From Nephrocerus scutellatus (lineage: Eukaryota; Arthropoda; Insecta; Diptera; Pipunculidae), in assembly GCA_947095585.1 (NCBI GenBank), contig OX352761.1, positions 141,204,277-141,268,276 on the forward strand: a stretch of 64,000 bases of DNA, given 5' to 3'. The translations under genes and the position numbers were made by a program. Position 1 is the first letter of the stretch; every line of letters begins with the position of its first letter. Below, piece after piece: positions 60,479 through 64,000 of this stretch. A model generated the notes under the pieces. It did not search any database. It saw only the letters and a program-made list of their open reading frames with translations, and was not told the DNA's origin.

Positions 60479-60670
60479 TCACAGAACGGTAGCTCCATCA
60501 GGCGTAACATACCAAGCGAAATTGCTGGGAAGGTACAAAATGTCGTATTTCTCAGCCCAAACTCGAAGTTCGACGTCTTTTATTTCATACACATATTGAC
60601 AAGTCCCCAAGTCATTGAAAGTTTCTTCATGCTGTCGATGTCCGCCGTAGTCCGTTTCGTCGTATCGCCA
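60479..60670 (-). other. Open 63-codon segment with coding-like composition (weak)
   Basis: Minus strand, between stops at 60,673-60,671 and 60,481-60,479. The residues are rich in D, E, Y and W (ETDYGGHRQHEETFNDLG, then VYEIKDVELRVWAEKYDILY, then LPSNFAWYVTPDG), unlike the low-complexity translations around it. It lacks an ATG and a clear acceptor; CGACAG inside it could be one. I do not recognise the family. It could be a transposase or host exon remnant, or chance. Confidence 0.2.
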
Positions 60671-61424
60671 TCATTTGGACATTGTTACGGGTCCGTCCGT
60701 CGTTGATATCTTTGATGTGATGCAAGAAGACGTATATGTATACAAGCGATGTAATCGCAGAGTGCCACGTTTCCCCTCTTTCAGCAGCATTCAGCCATGC
60801 GCTTTATTATGTTGCTCTGTCATCGCTTGGTCATCTTTTGCCGGGTACAAGTACGTAGGCCGGATAAGACAAGATGTCCGCAGCATTACAAAATGGGTTT
60901 GTTGGGATTTTCTCTGATGCCTCTGTAAAACTTTTTTTTAATTTATTGGAAAATATATTGGATTTTTTGCTGTCATTTGGCAAAGTTTTTGCCATTTTCC
61001 TCCTCCATCACTTGTTCAGAAGCAGCATTTTATTAATAAGTGGAAAATTTATTACCACTTGTACGAGTATGTAATGTTATTGTGTTTATTTATTAATGTT
61101 TACCTGTTACGAGCGTGAGTTCAATGAAATGCATTGGCTATGTTTGCAGATGCAATGTTAAATATCTATATATGAGCGCATAATGCAAAAAATTTATCAT
61201 CAGCTCAGTTGTATCAGAGAAAAAACAGGTCAAGCCGGAAACAGCGAAACAAATAACTCCATCCGTATTGTTTAGGCTGTAAAAACTCGGATGTCAATAT
61301 TGTTCAAAATTTAAGCTAGAATTGTGCTTACTATTGATGATATTTAATTTGTTGAGATGTGTAGTGTGAATACTTTATTATTCTTATTAAAACAATCAAA
61401 TACAACAACAACAAAGTTGGCATG
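60671..61424. other. No supported gene
   Basis: GC-richer up to about 60,900, AT-rich after. No domain-bearing frame. Confidence 0.4.
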
Positions 61425-61790
61425 TTAAATGACCTGAAATTTTGTGAGTATCAAAGTCCAAAATAGCCTTTATTATATTCCGAGTATAACGCGTGTCGCG
61501 TGTGGCGCGTGTTATGGGTTGAAATTTTTTTTTGTTTCACCTATTTGAGGTCCTTTTTAACCAACTTCCACACGGCCTAGAGAGTTGAAATGTGAGTATC
61601 TAAGTCCAAAATACCATTTTTAATATTCCACGTATGACGCGTGCCACGTTTTGCACGTTTTTTTAGGTCTTTTTTAACCAAATTTCTGAGTGGCTCAATA
61701 TCAGGGGTCCATTTTGATATTCCGCTTTTGATGCGCGTCGCCAGTCGAGTGTGGCGCGTGTGAAGCGTGGAAAAAAAAATTTGTTTGCAA
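61425..61790 (-). repeat. Diverged tandem ~153-bp unit family, copy 2 (inverted)
   Basis: Inverted relative to 13,930-14,190: TTTTGTGAGTATC, AGTCCAAAATA, GTCCTTTTTAACC and CTTCCACACGGCCTAG recur, with CG-rich GACGCGTG / GTGGCGCGTG blocks between units. About two and a half units are present, against two at 13,930. Confidence 0.75.
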
Positions 61791-61925
61791 TAATTCCGAC
61801 CTCAAAAACAGATATTTTGGCGTTTATTACCAAATAATAAACGACTGTTTTGACGTGTTTCGGTGTATATATAAATTTTTGTACCCGGAAAACATTTTTT
61901 TACATTTACTTGTTTTATATTTAAA

Positions 61926-62506
61926 CTAGCTGAAGTGCCCGGCGTTGCTCGTGGCTTCATTACCCACCCATCGTCTCCGGCGTTTCCCAGCTGCCCTATC
62001 CCACTGACCCCCACCAAGTTCACCCGCCCACTGACACTACACCCACTGACCTCCCGCCCGCTGACCCCCCGCCCACTGACCCACCACCAGCCCACGGACC
62101 TCTGACCTCATATGACCACCCACTCACAGACCACCCCACCCACTGAAGTCGCACCAACTGACCAATCCACCAACTGACCACCTCACCTCACCTGCCCTAG
62201 GTGACCCCTTGACCTAGGAGTCTAACCACTTTCAAAATATGCCTATTTAGTGCCCATTATGGTATAAAACTCCTACGCAAAGTTTGAACGCGATTAGTTC
62301 ATAAAAACATGCAATTTGTAAAAACAATAAAAAAAACTCGTATGGTGACCTCTTGAACCAAGAGTCTGACCACTTTCAAAATATGCCTATTATGTGTTCA
62401 TTATGGTATAAAACTCCTATGCAAAGTTTGAACGCGATCGGTTGAAGGGTTTGGCAGTCTATACCGGACATACACACATACAAAGTTTCACTTTTATATA
62501 TATAGA
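61926..62506 (-). mobile_element. Non-autonomous Helitron-type element, copy 2 (581 bp)
   Basis: Minus strand: starts TCTATATATATAAAAGTG at 62,506 after a host A and ends CACTTCAGCTAG at 61,926 before a host T, matching copy 1 at both ends. GCAACGCCGGGC lies just inside the 3' end. It is 75 bp longer than copy 1, largely because a segment of about 115 bp (with ACCACTTTCAAAATATGCC and AAAGTTTGAACGCGAT) is present twice. The CCCACTGACC array matches the inverted GGTCAGTGGG array of copy 1. Confidence 0.82.
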
Positions 62507-62984
62507 TTTCCTGCCAAGGAAGAACTCCCTGAATGAATTGCATAACGGCAATAAGCCCTTTATTAAAATTAAACATCGAAGGAATGTAATTTGCAATATA
62601 TATACTTTCTTCACATTTGTAGCCGGTTTAAATTTTTTTTACGTGCCAGCATGCCTATTCAACGATAAAGTAAAATGTTTGATCATTTGGATTATTGCCT
62701 GTGCGTCAGTTGGATCTTCGATCTGCTTCTGTTTCGATGGTCGGTGGTAAAGTTGTTCGGCAACAAATAATGTCATAACACACTTAAGTATTATATCTCT
62801 TTCGATATTTTGGTGTCAACTTCAATAATTAGGCTGTGGGAGGTACAACATGTACATCTTGGGAAGTTATCGAAAGCGATAATGTCTGCAAATCCTTTAT
62901 GAAAGATTATATAAAGAGGTAATGTTGGTTTATAGAGAGAACCATTGCTTTTTACCATTATTATCAGCACATTTAATTTTTTAA
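62507..62984. other. No supported gene
   Basis: AT-rich flank of the Helitron insertion. No domain-bearing frame. Confidence 0.4.
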
Positions 62985-63545
62985 ATGTTGCTGTTAAATG
63001 CTGTTCGTTGGTAACCGCATCACTTGAGAACGGCTAGACCGAGTTAGCTCATTTTTATTTTAAAATGTTCGTCAAAGTCTAAATAAGGTTTATGCGGAAA
63101 AAAATTAGTAAAAGTTGCCCAGAAAATTCTGGAAAAACTGAAAAAGCGTCTTTCCATAGGATTTTTTTATGAACTCGCGACCATAACTCACGATTCGAAC
63201 GATGGATTTGCGTATTTTTATTTGTTTTGTTCGTTATGTTCCTGGAAAGAAACACAATTACTAAGGAAATTCAAAAAACTCGGAAAATCATAATTTTTTT
63301 ATTCACTCTCGATTATAACTGACGATAGGAAAGACATATTTGGTTGATTCTTTTTTTGTTTTGATCGGCTCCCGGAGAAATTTTAACCAAAAGGAAGTTC
63401 GGGAAAATTACAAAGGAGAGTATGAAAATTTGGAAAACGATAAATTGGATATTTATCGGTAAAATGAAAAAACTGGAAAAACGAAAAAAATAAAACGAAA
63501 TAAATTTTGTTTGTTTACGTCGTGCCAGACAACAAAACAAATAAA
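62985..63545 (+). repeat. AT-rich interspersed repeat family of about 500 bp, copy 2
   Basis: Inverted relative to 10,680-11,186. Shares GAGAACGG, TAGCTCATTTTTATTTTA, TTTTGTTCGTTATG, TTGGTTGATTCTTTTTTTG and GATAAATTGGATATTT in the same order. Built of about three degenerate units with alternating GGAAAA-type and TTTTTATT-type stretches. Confidence 0.65.
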
Positions 63546-63589
63546 AAACTTTTACGCGCGGTTGAAGTGAAACTTCTTTGATGTTTTGG

Positions 63590-63745
63590 GCAAAAAGACC
63601 TCCAAAAGATCATCAAAAGACCCCATTAAAGACCTCCAAAAATATCCTTAAAAGACTCCCAAAAGACCTTCAAAAGATCCTTAAAAGACTTCCCAAGAGA
63701 TTCTTAAAAGACTCCCATAAGACCCTCTAAATACCCCCAAAAGAC
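63590..63745. repeat. AAAAGACC-based minisatellite
   Basis: About twelve variable-length (10-16 bp) units on the pattern AAAAGACC/TCC followed by a spacer (CTCC, TTCA, CCCA). It sits immediately to the right of the AT-rich repeat copy and may be part of the same element. Confidence 0.75.
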
Positions 63746-63859
63746 CCTCAAAGTACTACACAGAATTTCATACAAATCGGTTGAGAAATGACTTAGTTCC
63801 CAACATTTAAAAATGTAAGAAAAGAATGTGACCAATAATGTGACTCAAAATCGCAACAC

Positions 63860-64000
63860 AAACGAAATAGTGATGTTCAAGCAAATATTCACAACGTGAC
63901 AACACTTTCTCTTAAAATGTGGAGACCTCGGGCTCTGGTATACATACATACATACAAAATTTTTAAAAAAATTAACCCGATTTTCTTAAAATTTAATACT
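63860..64000 (+). repeat. GGCT-bearing interspersed repeat, copy 5 (tail units, runs out of window)
   Basis: Contains GTGACAACACTTTCTCTTAAAAT, GGGCTCTGG, a TACATACA run and CCCGATTTTCTTAAAATTT, matching the tandem tail units of copy 2 (6,600-6,900). The head was not found inside the window, so only the tail part is present here. Confidence 0.65.

Overview
This window reads as nuclear DNA of a higher fly (Diptera, Schizophora, plausibly a tephritid with a large genome). It is AT-rich. The one clear host gene has introns of only 67 and 74 bp and a Drosophila-like TATA promoter. The repeat content is typical of flies: LINEs with RNase H tails, RTE-like LINEs, mariner relics, Helitron-type elements and GGCT-bearing interspersed repeats. 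The genus is inference. There is no bacterial-style operon, CRISPR array, rRNA or functional tRNA gene.

One protein-coding gene is well supported: a complete three-exon, 400-residue secreted neutral/acid lipase on the minus strand (49,586-50,929). It has an intact Ser-Asp-His triad, a TATA box just upstream and a GATA-type site further out. Several other short open segments look more coding-like than average (8,192-8,357 minus; 31,809-32,064 minus; 60,479-60,670 minus; 20,130-20,267 plus), but all are within what chance allows in a window this size, so they are listed only as candidates.

Most of the explainable sequence is transposon debris. LINE-alpha (CR1/Jockey group) has three copies: A at 725-1,790, B at 37,508-39,315 (minus) and C at 56,005-59,040, the last nearly full ORF2 length. 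LINE-beta (I/Jockey-like, with RNase H and a Cys-rich tail) has three copies: 10,035-10,392, 22,690-24,075 and 47,160-48,625. LINE-gamma (RTE-like) has two: 27,219-27,392 and 33,606-34,990. Two more LINE pieces lie at 15,060-15,510 and 28,835-29,500. Two mariner-superfamily relics lie at 53,020-53,265 and 59,041-59,581. Three Helitron-type elements with TC...CTAG ends lie at 27,872-28,377, 29,504-30,538 and 61,926-62,506. A tRNA-derived SINE has three copies, one of them complete with a 13-bp target duplication (46,281-46,580).

Smaller repeat structures include a GGCT-bearing interspersed repeat (five copies, one nested inside LINE-alpha C), a roughly 500-bp AT-rich family (two inverted copies), a roughly 153-bp unit family (two inverted copies), a 48-copy 9-bp satellite, a 99-bp minisatellite inside a Helitron, a near-perfect 64-bp-arm hairpin and a small terminal-inverted-repeat element. 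The remaining intervals are AT-rich, apparently intergenic or intronic DNA in which I see no supported gene.

Layout: left third, scattered repeats and satellite; 22-35 kb, dense retrotransposon and Helitron insertions; 37-39 kb, LINE-alpha B; 39-46 kb, a quiet stretch; 46-51 kb, the SINE, a LINE and then the lipase gene; 53-64 kb, nested LINE, mariner, Helitron and tandem-repeat sequence.
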